Assembly (NCBI GenBank): GCA_047921455.1
Contig: JBLRWC010000039.1
Coordinates: 1-23,061, forward strand
Reading direction: 5' to 3'
From: XN24 sp047921455
GTDB taxonomy: Bacteria; Pseudomonadota; Gammaproteobacteria; Steroidobacterales; XN24
DNA: 23,061 nt
Shown: in pieces, positions 17,101 through 23,061 of the stretch
Layout: every line of letters begins with the position of its first letter
How positions within the stretch are numbered: position 1 is the first letter of the stretch
The notes under the pieces: model-generated
Database searches by the model: none
The model's input: only the letters and a program-made list of their open reading frames with translations
Told to the model about the DNA's origin: nothing
Program-made: the position numbers and the translations under genes

Positions 17101-19080
17101 GACAATATCCTTTTGAAGAAAGAGGTCTACCTGCCCTTTACCAGCGGCGACGGCGCTTGCCTGGGCTGTTCGCAGAAGACCGTGGTGCGGCTGTTCACGG
17201 CCACTGTCGAAGCGCTGATGCAGCCGCGGGTGAAAGCCCATGTCGCGCGGCTCGACGAGCTCATCGAGCAGCTGGAGCAACGGGTCCGCCAGGCCCTGGT
17301 CAGCGGCCTCGATATCTCTCACCTGGACGACTTCACCGGCGACGGGGACGCCCGCCTCAGCGTGGCGGAGCTGGTCCGGCAGGCCAGCGAGGCGGGTCCG
17401 GGCGGCTCCAGCGTGGACCGCGCCTGGCTGGCGCGAGTGACCGGCCTGGTGCGTCGCCTCGAGACCTTGCGCTGGCGTTACAAAGAAGGTGTGACGGGGC
17501 GCGGGCGGGCCGCCATGGGCCTGTTGAACTCCACCGGTTGCTCCTCGGTATGGGGCTCGACCTTCCCCTACAATCCCTATCCGTTCCCGTGGGCCAACCA
17601 CCTGTTCCAGGACAGCCCCTCGCTGGCGATGGGTGTCTTCGAAGGCCATATGACCAAGATGGCCGACGGTTTCCGCACTGTGCGCGAGGCCGAGCTCGAG
17701 CTGGCCGGCGACCGGGCATCCGCCGACGACCGTGCTGCGCTGGAAAATTTCGACTGGCGGCATTTCTCGGACGCGGAGTACGCGCTCTGTCCGCCGGTCG
17801 TGGTGGTCGGCGGCGACGGCGCCATGTACGACATCGGTCTGCAGAACCTGTCGCGCGCCCTGATGTCCGGCAAGCCGCTCAAGGTGCTGGTGCTCGATAC
17901 GCAGGTTTATTCCAACACCGGCGGACAGGCCTGCACCTCCGGCTACTTCGGCCAGGTCTCGGATATGGCGACCTTCGGCAAGGCGGCGCATGGCAAGCAG
18001 GAAATCCGCAAGGAGCTGGGACTGCTGGCGATCGCGCATCGCACCGCCTACGTCATGCAGAGCACCATCGCCCAGCCCAGCCACATGATCGAGGGATTCA
18101 TCGAGGGGCTGAGCGCGCGCCGGCCGGCGCTGTTCAACTGTTACACGGCCTGCCAGCCGGAGCACGGCATTGCCGACGACGCCGGCTATGCGCAGGCGAA
18201 GCTCGCGGTCGAGTCGCGCGGCTACCCGCTGTTTCGCTACACACCGGGCCGCGGTGCGACCCTGGCGGACGGCCTCGACCTCGCCACCAACCCGGCGCCC
18301 GACGCCGACTGGCCGCGCTACACCCTGCGCTATCGCAAGCACGGCGTGGACCGCGAGCTGGAGCTGCCACTGACCTTCGCCGATTTCGCCGCCAGCGAGG
18401 GACGTTTCCGCAAGCACTTCCGCACCGTCCCCGAAGAGGCCTGGCATGACGACATGGTGCCGCTGGCGGATTACCTCGAGCTCGAGGCGGACGCGCGCGC
18501 GGGCCTGTTCCCCTACATCTGGCACCTCTTGCCGGACGGCGAGCTCGGCCGACTACTGGTGTCGGAAGAACTGGTCGCCTCCTGCGAGGATCGCCGGGAC
18601 TTCTGGCGACTGTTGCGCGGGCTGTCCGCGTCGGCCGGCATGGGCGAACCCGAGCGCCAGGAAATCATCGAGCAGGTGCGCGGCGAGATGATCGCCCGGC
18701 TGAGCGAATCGCTGCTCAAGCTGACCGGCCAGGAAAGCGCCGCGGCCAGCAACCAGGCGGCGCCGGATACGGCGCGTACTGCGTCCGCGCCTGCGGCCGA
18801 AAGCGACGCGGGAGAGGGTAACGACGCCGGCTATGTCGCGCCCTGGATCGAAACCCAGGCGTGCTCGGCCTGCGACGAGTGCACCCAGGTCAACCCGCGG
18901 ATCTTTGGCTACAACAGCGCCGGCAAGGCGATCATCAAGGACCCGCATGCGGCCCCCTACAGCGACCTCGTGAAAGCGGCCGAGCGGTGCAAGGAAGGGA
19001 TCATCCACCCGGGACTGCCGCGCGACCGTGGCAGTCCCGAGATGGCGCGCTGGATCGCGCGCGGCGAGAAGTTCAACTGA
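14113..19080 (+). CDS. nifJ: Oversized pyruvate:ferredoxin oxidoreductase (NifJ-like) with C-terminal tethered Fe-S domain
   Basis: The chain is 1,655 residues from ATG 14113, which overlaps the rnfB stop (ATGA) and follows AGAGG by 8 bases; a start at 14014 would run deep into rnfB. PFOR converts pyruvate and CoA to acetyl-CoA, CO2 and reduced ferredoxin, reversibly. Recognisable parts in order: N-terminal domain with AYPITPSTQMGE; gamma-type domain near residues 500-720 (MHSIGGWGA); two [4Fe-4S] motifs at C801-C811 and C938-C948; a thiamine-diphosphate domain with CLGC (C1016, C1019), C1143 in NSTGCSSVWG, the GDGAMYDIG/VYSNTGGQA signature, and C1347. NifJ proteins are usually about 1,170-1,200 residues. 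Extra material lies between the two clusters, between C1019 and C1143, and at the C-terminus. There an Ala/Ser/Glu-rich linker leads to a CxxCxxC...C domain (C1584, C1587, C1590, C1626). The substrate could be another 2-oxoacid. Confidence 0.88.
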   Translation: MKASKRGLNEELGRQGTRGRTETSPRYPGVRSAMDGNGAVVAVETEASDAAGAYPITPSTQMGEGWAAAAAAGHRNIAGRPLIFIEPEGEHAAAAVTAGLAMTGLRAANFSSGQGVAYMHESLYAAVGKRLTYVLNIGCRAMTKATLNVHAGHDDYHCVDDTGFFQVFARDTQAAADLNLIAHRLAELALNPGIVAQDGFLTTHLIESLMLPERELVAEYLGRPEDIIQCPTPAQRMLYGETRRRVPELWDVDNPMMAGVVQNQESYMQSVAAQRPFFFEPIAELAEQAFAEFAALTGRRYQRVSGYRFEDADYLLLGQGSVLPTAEAVADYLRRTRGLKVGVIDLLMFRPFPADLVGRLLRGRRGVTVLERVDQPLAVDPPLAREIRSALGKCLENGRADEHRPHRGLPAYDKLADMPDLYSACFGLGSRDLSPGDLVGAVENMLKGHDGRRMYYLGIDFIRERPLHPKDQIRQERLARDYPRLSELVVKGSENPDLMPEKCVTVRMHSIGGWGAITTGKHLATTLFDLLGWHIKANPKYGSEKKGQPTTFYLAVAPTPIKVNGEYNHVDVVLSPDPNVFGHSNALTGLRDGGLFIIQSDAATPEQAWERIPARYRRRFAERRIRLCFLDAFRIAREEATDPDLELRMQGIAFQGAFFAATGLLAEHGLDEESLIDAMRERLQKKFGSQGARVVEDNLRVIRRGYDELREITEFPLPAGEQGAPMLPVPIPVRALPASKAPLSDIQRFWTDTGSLYARGMGNDNLADPFLALSVVPASTALFRDMSGIRNAHPAWLPENCTACGRCWTVCPDTAIPGLVNSLSEILNTALERVFKAGHQPTRLQRALGQVEARARKAFDAAGAGTAARGLITEAIEAQLAATRDSEERAGLAAEFAWLETALGDFKWALTRPFYTQREGKNAGSGGLLSVTINPETCKGCGECVEVCEDGALEQVPQTTESLETLRKDWALWRDLPSTADDFIRVQDLEQAIGVLDNILLKKEVYLPFTSGDGACLGCSQKTVVRLFTATVEALMQPRVKAHVARLDELIEQLEQRVRQALVSGLDISHLDDFTGDGDARLSVAELVRQASEAGPGGSSVDRAWLARVTGLVRRLETLRWRYKEGVTGRGRAAMGLLNSTGCSSVWGSTFPYNPYPFPWANHLFQDSPSLAMGVFEGHMTKMADGFRTVREAELELAGDRASADDRAALENFDWRHFSDAEYALCPPVVVVGGDGAMYDIGLQNLSRALMSGKPLKVLVLDTQVYSNTGGQACTSGYFGQVSDMATFGKAAHGKQEIRKELGLLAIAHRTAYVMQSTIAQPSHMIEGFIEGLSARRPALFNCYTACQPEHGIADDAGYAQAKLAVESRGYPLFRYTPGRGATLADGLDLATNPAPDADWPRYTLRYRKHGVDRELELPLTFADFAASEGRFRKHFRTVPEEAWHDDMVPLADYLELEADARAGLFPYIWHLLPDGELGRLLVSEELVASCEDRRDFWRLLRGLSASAGMGEPERQEIIEQVRGEMIARLSESLLKLTGQESAAASNQAAPDTARTASAPAAESDAGEGNDAGYVAPWIETQACSACDECTQVNPRIFGYNSAGKAIIKDPHAAPYSDLVKAAERCKEGIIHPGLPRDRGSPEMARWIARGEKFN

Positions 19081-19088
19081 GGTGAGCT

Positions 19089-20438
19089 GTGTTCGGAGGC
19101 CGGCGAGCGTTCCCAGGGGGTATCACGCTGCCGCGGCGCGAGTCGCGGGCGCCGGATTTGCCGATCCGGCAGTTGGCGTTTGCACCATTGCTGTCCCTGC
19201 CGCTGCGCCAGGATGCGGGTGGCGAGCTCAAGGCGGTGGTGCGCGAAGGCGAGGAAGTCGTGCGAGGCCAACTGCTGGCGCGAGCCGGGTCAGAAACGGG
19301 CGCGGCGCTGCATGCGCCGGCCACGGGCAGGGTGGTGCGTCTCGTCGAGCAGCCCGATTCGGCGGGCGGCACCGTTGCCGTGCTCGAGCTCGAGCCTTTC
19401 CCGGGCGACACCCAGGAGTATCCCGGCAGCCCGGGTCCTGAGCCGGAGACCCTGGACCCGGCACGAATCGTGAGCGACATTCGCGCCGCCGGTATCGTCG
19501 GCATGGGCGGTGCGCGGCGGCCGACCCACGCGCGCCTGCACCTGCCCCCCGGCGAGCAGATCAAGCTGCTGGTCTTGAACGGCATCGAGGTCGAGCACGT
19601 CTTCAGTCGCGTGCCTGCGTTGCTGCAGGCGGAGGCAGACAGCCTCTTATTGGGCGCCCGCTACCTGCTCCGGGCGATGGGTGCGGCACGCGCGGTGCTC
19701 GCCGTGGAAGAGCAGGACGCCGCACTGGCGCGAGCGATGGTTGCGGCTGCGCCCGAGGGCATGCCGCTGGCGCTGCGAGCGCTAACGCCGCGTTATCCGC
19801 AGGGCGCCGAGGAGTTGTTGTTGCGGGTCCTCTCGGGCGCGGGCCGCGGCGCGAGCACTTCCGCTCTGCAGCAGGGCGCGCGCTGTTTCAACCTGGCCAC
19901 GGTGGCCGAAGTCGGGCGGCTGTTGAGCAACGGACAGTGCATGACCGACCAGGTGATCACGCTTGCGGGCAGCGCGCTGCGCGAGCCGGGCAACTACCGG
20001 GTGCCGCTCGGCACGCCCGTCCGCTTTGCGCTCGAATATGCCGGTCTCGGGCCAAACCCCGCACGTGTCCTGGCGGGCGGGCCGATGCGCGGAACGGCGC
20101 TGGCTTCGCTCGACGTGCCGATCACCAAGGGTGTGCCCGGCCTGTTGGCCCTCGATCAGCAGGCGGCCGGCGCACTCGAGCCGCCACTGCCGTGCATCCG
20201 TTGCGGCGAGTGCGTTGCGGTCTGTCCGCTGCAGCTACAGCCGGCCCAGCTGGGCCTGCTGGCGCGCAAGGGAGAAATTAAGGTAATGCATGAGGAATAT
20301 TATTTAGACGCTTGTTTTGAATGCGGATGTTGTTCATACGTCTGTCCGTCACATATCCCCCTCGTGCAAATGTTCCGCGCGGCCAAGGCGCAATGGCGCC
20401 GGCGCCAGCCCGCCGCGGCAGGCGAGGTCGCGGCGTGA
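19089..20438 (+). CDS. rnfC: Rnf complex subunit C, with altered flavin/NADH-site motifs
   Basis: The 449-residue protein starts at GTG 19089, 8 bases after the PFOR stop. In known Rnf complexes RnfC is the peripheral subunit that binds FMN and NAD(H). The N-terminal domain (FPGGITLP, HAPATGRVVRL) and two C-terminal cluster motifs (C369-C372-C375-C379 and C409-C412-C415-C419) are intact. The glycine-rich loop normally reading GLGGAGFPTxVKL is GMGGARRPTHARL here, with Arg at 143-144 and no Lys. The segment normally reading NAAECEPYIT is NGIEVEHVFS (164-173). These departures suggest changed or lost NAD(H)/FMN binding. Codons around the second cluster (20271-20354) are unusually AT-rich. The gene overlaps rnfD by 4 bases. 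Confidence 0.9.
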   Translation: MFGGRRAFPGGITLPRRESRAPDLPIRQLAFAPLLSLPLRQDAGGELKAVVREGEEVVRGQLLARAGSETGAALHAPATGRVVRLVEQPDSAGGTVAVLELEPFPGDTQEYPGSPGPEPETLDPARIVSDIRAAGIVGMGGARRPTHARLHLPPGEQIKLLVLNGIEVEHVFSRVPALLQAEADSLLLGARYLLRAMGAARAVLAVEEQDAALARAMVAAAPEGMPLALRALTPRYPQGAEELLLRVLSGAGRGASTSALQQGARCFNLATVAEVGRLLSNGQCMTDQVITLAGSALREPGNYRVPLGTPVRFALEYAGLGPNPARVLAGGPMRGTALASLDVPITKGVPGLLALDQQAAGALEPPLPCIRCGECVAVCPLQLQPAQLGLLARKGEIKVMHEEYYLDACFECGCCSYVCPSHIPLVQMFRAAKAQWRRRQPAAAGEVAA

Positions 20439-21448
20439 CGCGCGGACCGGCTCCGCTGCGTCTCAGCGCCGCTCCGCACCTGCATGGCGGCAACGCCGTG
20501 CGACGGCTGGGGCTCCACCTTGTCCTCGCCCTGCTGCCGGCCACGTTGTTTGCCGTGGTGTTGTTCGGACTGGCGGCGCTGGCCACGATCGGCGTGGCCG
20601 TCCTGTCCTGCCTGCTGGCCGAGCGTCTGTGCGCGCCGCGCGCGGCGCTGGGTGACGGTTCCGCGTTCTTGACGGGCCTGCTGCTCGGCCTGAGCCTGCC
20701 GCCCGCGCTGCCGCTATGGATGGTGGCGGTCGGTGGTTTCGTGGCGATCCTCGTGGGCAAGCACCTGTTCGGCGGTCTCGGTGGCCCTGCTTTTCACCCG
20801 GTCCTGGTTGGACGGGTATTCCTGCAGGCGGCGTTTCCCCTTGCCATGGCGCAGGCCTGGGTCGCCCCGTTCGCCAGCGGCCGCGCCACCGCCTTGCCCG
20901 GCGCCAGCCTGGCGCTGCCTTTTATGACCCCAGAAGCAGGTTACGACAGCATCAGCGGCGCCACCGCGCTGACCGCCATGAAGGCGGGCGAGGCCGCACC
21001 GCCGTTGGCAGAGCTCTGGATCGGCACCATCGCGGGATCGGTCGGCGAAACCAGCGCCGTGCTGCTGTTGCTCGGCGGCATTTACCTGGTGGCTGTACGC
21101 GCTATCGACTGGCGTATCCCGGTGGCCCTGCTGGGCAGTGTGGCGGCTTTTAGTGGCGCGCTGCATGCCGTCGATCCGCTGCGCTATCCGGACGTACTCA
21201 CCGTCCTGGGCAGCGGCGGACTGATGCTGGGCGCATGGTTCCTGGCCACTGACCCGGCGAGCTCGCCGATGACCCGCAGCGGGGCCTGGCTCTACGGGCT
21301 GGCGATCGGTGCGCTGGTGGTGGTGATCCGGCAGTTCAGCGGCCAGCCCGAAGGCGTGATGTACGCGCTGTTACTGGGGAGCGCGCTGACGCCGCACATC
21401 GATCGCTGGACCAGGCCGCGGCCGCTGGGCTGGAAGGGCGCCGGATGA
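20435..21448 (+). CDS. rnfD: Rnf complex subunit D, flavinylated integral membrane protein
   Basis: The 337-residue protein starts at GTG 20435, which overlaps the rnfC stop (GTGA) and follows GAGG by 7 bases. An in-frame ATG at 20321 lies inside rnfC, and the residues it would add look like rnfC shadow. RnfD is an NqrB-like membrane subunit with a covalently bound FMN. The flavinylation motif DSISGATALT is present, with acceptor T177. Several hydrophobic helices are evident before and after it (for example VLALLPATLFAVVLFGLAAL). The FGGLGGPAFHPVLVGR segment corresponds to the conserved GGxGxNxFNPA region of the family. FMN attachment would need an ApbE transferase, which is not in this window. 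Confidence 0.94.
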   Translation: MTRGPAPLRLSAAPHLHGGNAVRRLGLHLVLALLPATLFAVVLFGLAALATIGVAVLSCLLAERLCAPRAALGDGSAFLTGLLLGLSLPPALPLWMVAVGGFVAILVGKHLFGGLGGPAFHPVLVGRVFLQAAFPLAMAQAWVAPFASGRATALPGASLALPFMTPEAGYDSISGATALTAMKAGEAAPPLAELWIGTIAGSVGETSAVLLLLGGIYLVAVRAIDWRIPVALLGSVAAFSGALHAVDPLRYPDVLTVLGSGGLMLGAWFLATDPASSPMTRSGAWLYGLAIGALVVVIRQFSGQPEGVMYALLLGSALTPHIDRWTRPRPLGWKGAG

Positions 21449-22116
21449 GTGCCTCCGCCGTCCCTGGCCGCCCTGCCTCAATAGTGCGCATCCAGCTCGT
21501 GCTGGTGGTCATCGCGCTGGTTTCGGGGCTGTCGATCGCTATGGTGCACGAACTCACCCGGCCGATGGTGCTGGCCCAGCGCGGCGGCCTGCTCGGCGGC
21601 GCCGCGCTCGAGGTGCTGCCCGGCGCGGCCAGTTACCGCATCTATGCCCGGGATGACGATGGCGGGCTGGTGGCCTTGCCAGACGCTGATGGCGCCGAGC
21701 TGTTTCTTGGCCTGGATGAGCGGGGCGACCCGGTGGGTGTGGCGATCGTGGCCAGCGGCATGGGCTACCAGGACACCATCCAGCTCGTCTATGGGCTGGA
21801 TCCACGCGCGGGCCGGCTGCTTGGCATGCGCGTGGTCGCCGCGCGGGAAACTCCGGGGCTGGGCTCGCTGATCGTCGACGATGAAGATTTCGTGCAAGGC
21901 TTTGCGCAGGTAATGCTGCAGTTCGACGCTGAAGGTGAGCCGGAGCCGCTGCGGCTGAGCGATCGGCCTCGCTACGAGCAGGGTGAGATCGACGCCATCA
22001 GCGGCGCCACGGTATCAGTGCGAGCGGTGACGCGGATCATCAGCCGCAGCGTGGCGGAGTGGCTGCCGTTGCTGCGCGCGCACTCCCCCGCGTTCACGGG
22101 AGACGAGCATGGCTGA
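21445..22116 (+). CDS. rnfG: Rnf complex subunit G, periplasmic flavinylated subunit
   Basis: The 223-residue protein starts at ATG 21445 in an ATGA overlap with rnfD, after an AAGGG ribosome site. One N-terminal membrane helix (IQLVLVVIALVSGLSIAMV) anchors a periplasmic FMN-binding domain of the NqrC/RnfG type. The flavinylation motif is DAISGATVS with acceptor T189; the RETPGLGS segment is also typical of the family. It passes electrons between RnfD and the membrane core. It overlaps rnfE by 8 bases. Confidence 0.94.
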   Translation: MSASAVPGRPASIVRIQLVLVVIALVSGLSIAMVHELTRPMVLAQRGGLLGGAALEVLPGAASYRIYARDDDGGLVALPDADGAELFLGLDERGDPVGVAIVASGMGYQDTIQLVYGLDPRAGRLLGMRVVAARETPGLGSLIVDDEDFVQGFAQVMLQFDAEGEPEPLRLSDRPRYEQGEIDAISGATVSVRAVTRIISRSVAEWLPLLRAHSPAFTGDEHG

Positions 22117-22768
22117 ACCCAGCCTGAACAGCGAACCCGAGAGCGGCCTGCGCCGCCTGCGGGCCGGGTTCTGGCGCGAAAATCCCATCCTCGTGCAGGC
22201 GCTGGGCATGTGCCCGACGCTCGCGGTCAGTAACACCGCCGCCAACGCCCTGACCATGGGGCTGGCGACGGCCTCTGTGCTGCTCGCTGCCGCGGTGGTG
22301 ATCGCGCTACTGCGCAACCTCATTCCGCAGCAGGTGCGGCTGGCCTGTTTCGTGCTGGTGATCGCCACCTTCGTCACGTTGACCGACATGCTGATCGAAG
22401 CCTATGCGCTCGAGTTGCATCGCAATCTCGGCGCCTTCCTGCCGTTGATCGTGGTCAACTGCATGATCCTGAGCCGCATCGAGATCATGGCTTCGCGGCA
22501 ACCACCAGGTGTCGCAGCCATGGATGCGCTCGGCATGGGCGGCGGCTTCGTGCTGGGCTTGCTGGCGCTCGGCAGCCTGCGGGAACTGCTCGGCCACGGC
22601 GCCCTGTTCGGCGCGCACCTGATGCCGGACGCATTCGAGCCCTGGCAAGTGATGCAGCTCCCCGGCGGCGGCTTCTTTACATTGGCGGCGCTGGTGCTGG
22701 GTTTCCGGCTGCTAGATCGGCGGTGGCGGGCGACGCGGGCGGCACAGGCGGCGGAGGCGGCGCCATGA
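22109..22768 (+). CDS. rnfE: Rnf complex subunit E, integral membrane protein
   Basis: The 219-residue protein starts at ATG 22109 inside the end of rnfG, 6 bases after GGGAG. It is of the NqrD/RnfE type with about six membrane helices. Conserved Cys-containing segments GMCPTLAVSN and VVNCMILSR are present. In this family such Cys, paired with those of RnfA, hold an iron-sulfur centre within the membrane. The usual VVNCxILGRAEAFAS motif is slightly changed to VVNCMILSRIEIMAS. It overlaps rnfA by 4 bases. Confidence 0.94.
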   Translation: MAEPSLNSEPESGLRRLRAGFWRENPILVQALGMCPTLAVSNTAANALTMGLATASVLLAAAVVIALLRNLIPQQVRLACFVLVIATFVTLTDMLIEAYALELHRNLGAFLPLIVVNCMILSRIEIMASRQPPGVAAMDALGMGGGFVLGLLALGSLRELLGHGALFGAHLMPDAFEPWQVMQLPGGGFFTLAALVLGFRLLDRRWRATRAAQAAEAAP

Positions 22769-23061
22769 TCGACGCCGAGCTGTGGACCTTGTTTCTCAAT
22801 GCCACCCTGGTGAACAACTTCGTGCTGGCCTATTTCCTCGGCATCTGTCCGTTCCTCGGGGTGTCGGGCCGCCTCGAAAGCGCGGGCCGCATGGGCCTCG
22901 CCGTCACTTTCGTCATGCTGGTGGCTTCGCTGTGCGCCTTCGGCATCAACCAGCTGCTGGCGCTGCTCGGCGCCGAGTACCTGGCGCTGATCAGCTATAT
23001 CGTCGTGATCGCCTCCGCGGTGCAGTTGGTCGAGATGTTCGTGCGCAAGACCAGCCCGGCG
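22765..23061 (+). CDS. rnfA: Rnf complex subunit A (partial, cut by window end)
   Basis: The start is ATG 22765 (ATGA overlap with rnfE, GGAGG 7 bases upstream). The frame is open for 99 codons to the window edge; the family is about 190-200 residues, so roughly half is visible. The N-terminus is highly typical: NNFVLAYFLGICPFLGVS, with the conserved Cys, followed by GLAVTFVM. RnfA is the NqrE-like membrane subunit that pairs with RnfE. It completes the rnfB-(PFOR)-C-D-G-E-A set. Confidence 0.95.
   Translation, partial: MIDAELWTLFLNATLVNNFVLAYFLGICPFLGVSGRLESAGRMGLAVTFVMLVASLCAFGINQLLALLGAEYLALISYIVVIASAVQLVEMFVRKTSPA

Noticed and set aside
16941..18449. 502-codon + strand frame within the PFOR gene
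   Set aside because: It is an alternative frame of a clearly coding region; the product is Arg/Gly/Pro-rich shadow sequence without motifs.
14287..18525. Very long open frame (1,412 codons) on the - strand opposite the PFOR gene
   Set aside because: It is exactly antisense to a gene with clear PFOR motifs. High-GC coding DNA routinely leaves an open antisense frame, and its product has no recognisable domains.
20321..20434. Upstream start for rnfD inside rnfC
   Set aside because: It would add Arg/Gly-rich residues before the conserved N-terminus. GTG 20435 has a ribosome site and a standard 4-base overlap.

Overview
This 23 kb window looks like chromosomal DNA of a Gram-negative proteobacterium, most likely a gammaproteobacterium. 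The evidence is a lipoprotein signal, an apparent outer-membrane beta-barrel, an Rnf complex, tightly overlapping genes and fairly high GC. The species cannot be told from sequence reading alone. No RNA genes, CRISPR arrays, insertion sequences or integrases were seen.

The left part (1-13.0 kb, roughly mid-50s % GC by eye) is a beta-glucan (laminarin-type, beta-1,3-linked) locus. On the + strand are the tail of an upstream gene, an exported protein joining a glycosidase-like TIM barrel to an apparent outer-membrane beta-barrel (93-3212), and a lipoprotein (3246-3962). On the - strand is a compact operon read from 10431 down to 4036: a large GH149-like beta-1,3-glucan phosphorylase, two signal-less GH17 glucanases and a LacI-family regulator. 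Divergent from it lies an exported malectin-GH16 laminarinase (10674-12005). Its 3' end overlaps a convergent gene for an exported mutarotase-fold protein (11992-12936). The same perfect 14-bp palindrome with a central CpG occurs at 10538-10551 and 12994-13007, in the two promoter regions. It is the obvious candidate operator for the LacI protein. The likely flow is extracellular cutting of glucan by GH16, uptake by transporters not in the window, cytoplasmic trimming by GH17 enzymes, and phosphorolysis to glucose 1-phosphate.

The right part (13.25-23.06 kb, high-60s % GC by eye) is an uninterrupted + strand operon: rnfB, a giant pyruvate:ferredoxin oxidoreductase (PFOR/NifJ-like), rnfC, rnfD, rnfG, rnfE and rnfA (cut by the window end). 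Almost every junction is a start/stop overlap. The PFOR is 1,655 residues, several hundred more than usual. It has an insertion between its two ferredoxin-type clusters, a second insertion in the thiamine-diphosphate domain with an EF-hand-like loop, and a C-terminal extra Fe-S domain on a flexible linker. The neighbouring RnfC keeps its Fe-S motifs but has lost the usual consensus in two flavin/NADH-site motifs. Together these suggest a dedicated PFOR-Rnf electron-transfer module in which the oxidoreductase feeds, or is fed by, the membrane complex directly. This is the most unusual system in the window.

One glucan-type operator lies just upstream of the rnf/PFOR operon as well as of the mutarotase-fold gene. 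This raises the possibility that glucan breakdown and pyruvate oxidation are co-regulated, although the operator is about 245 bp from rnfB.
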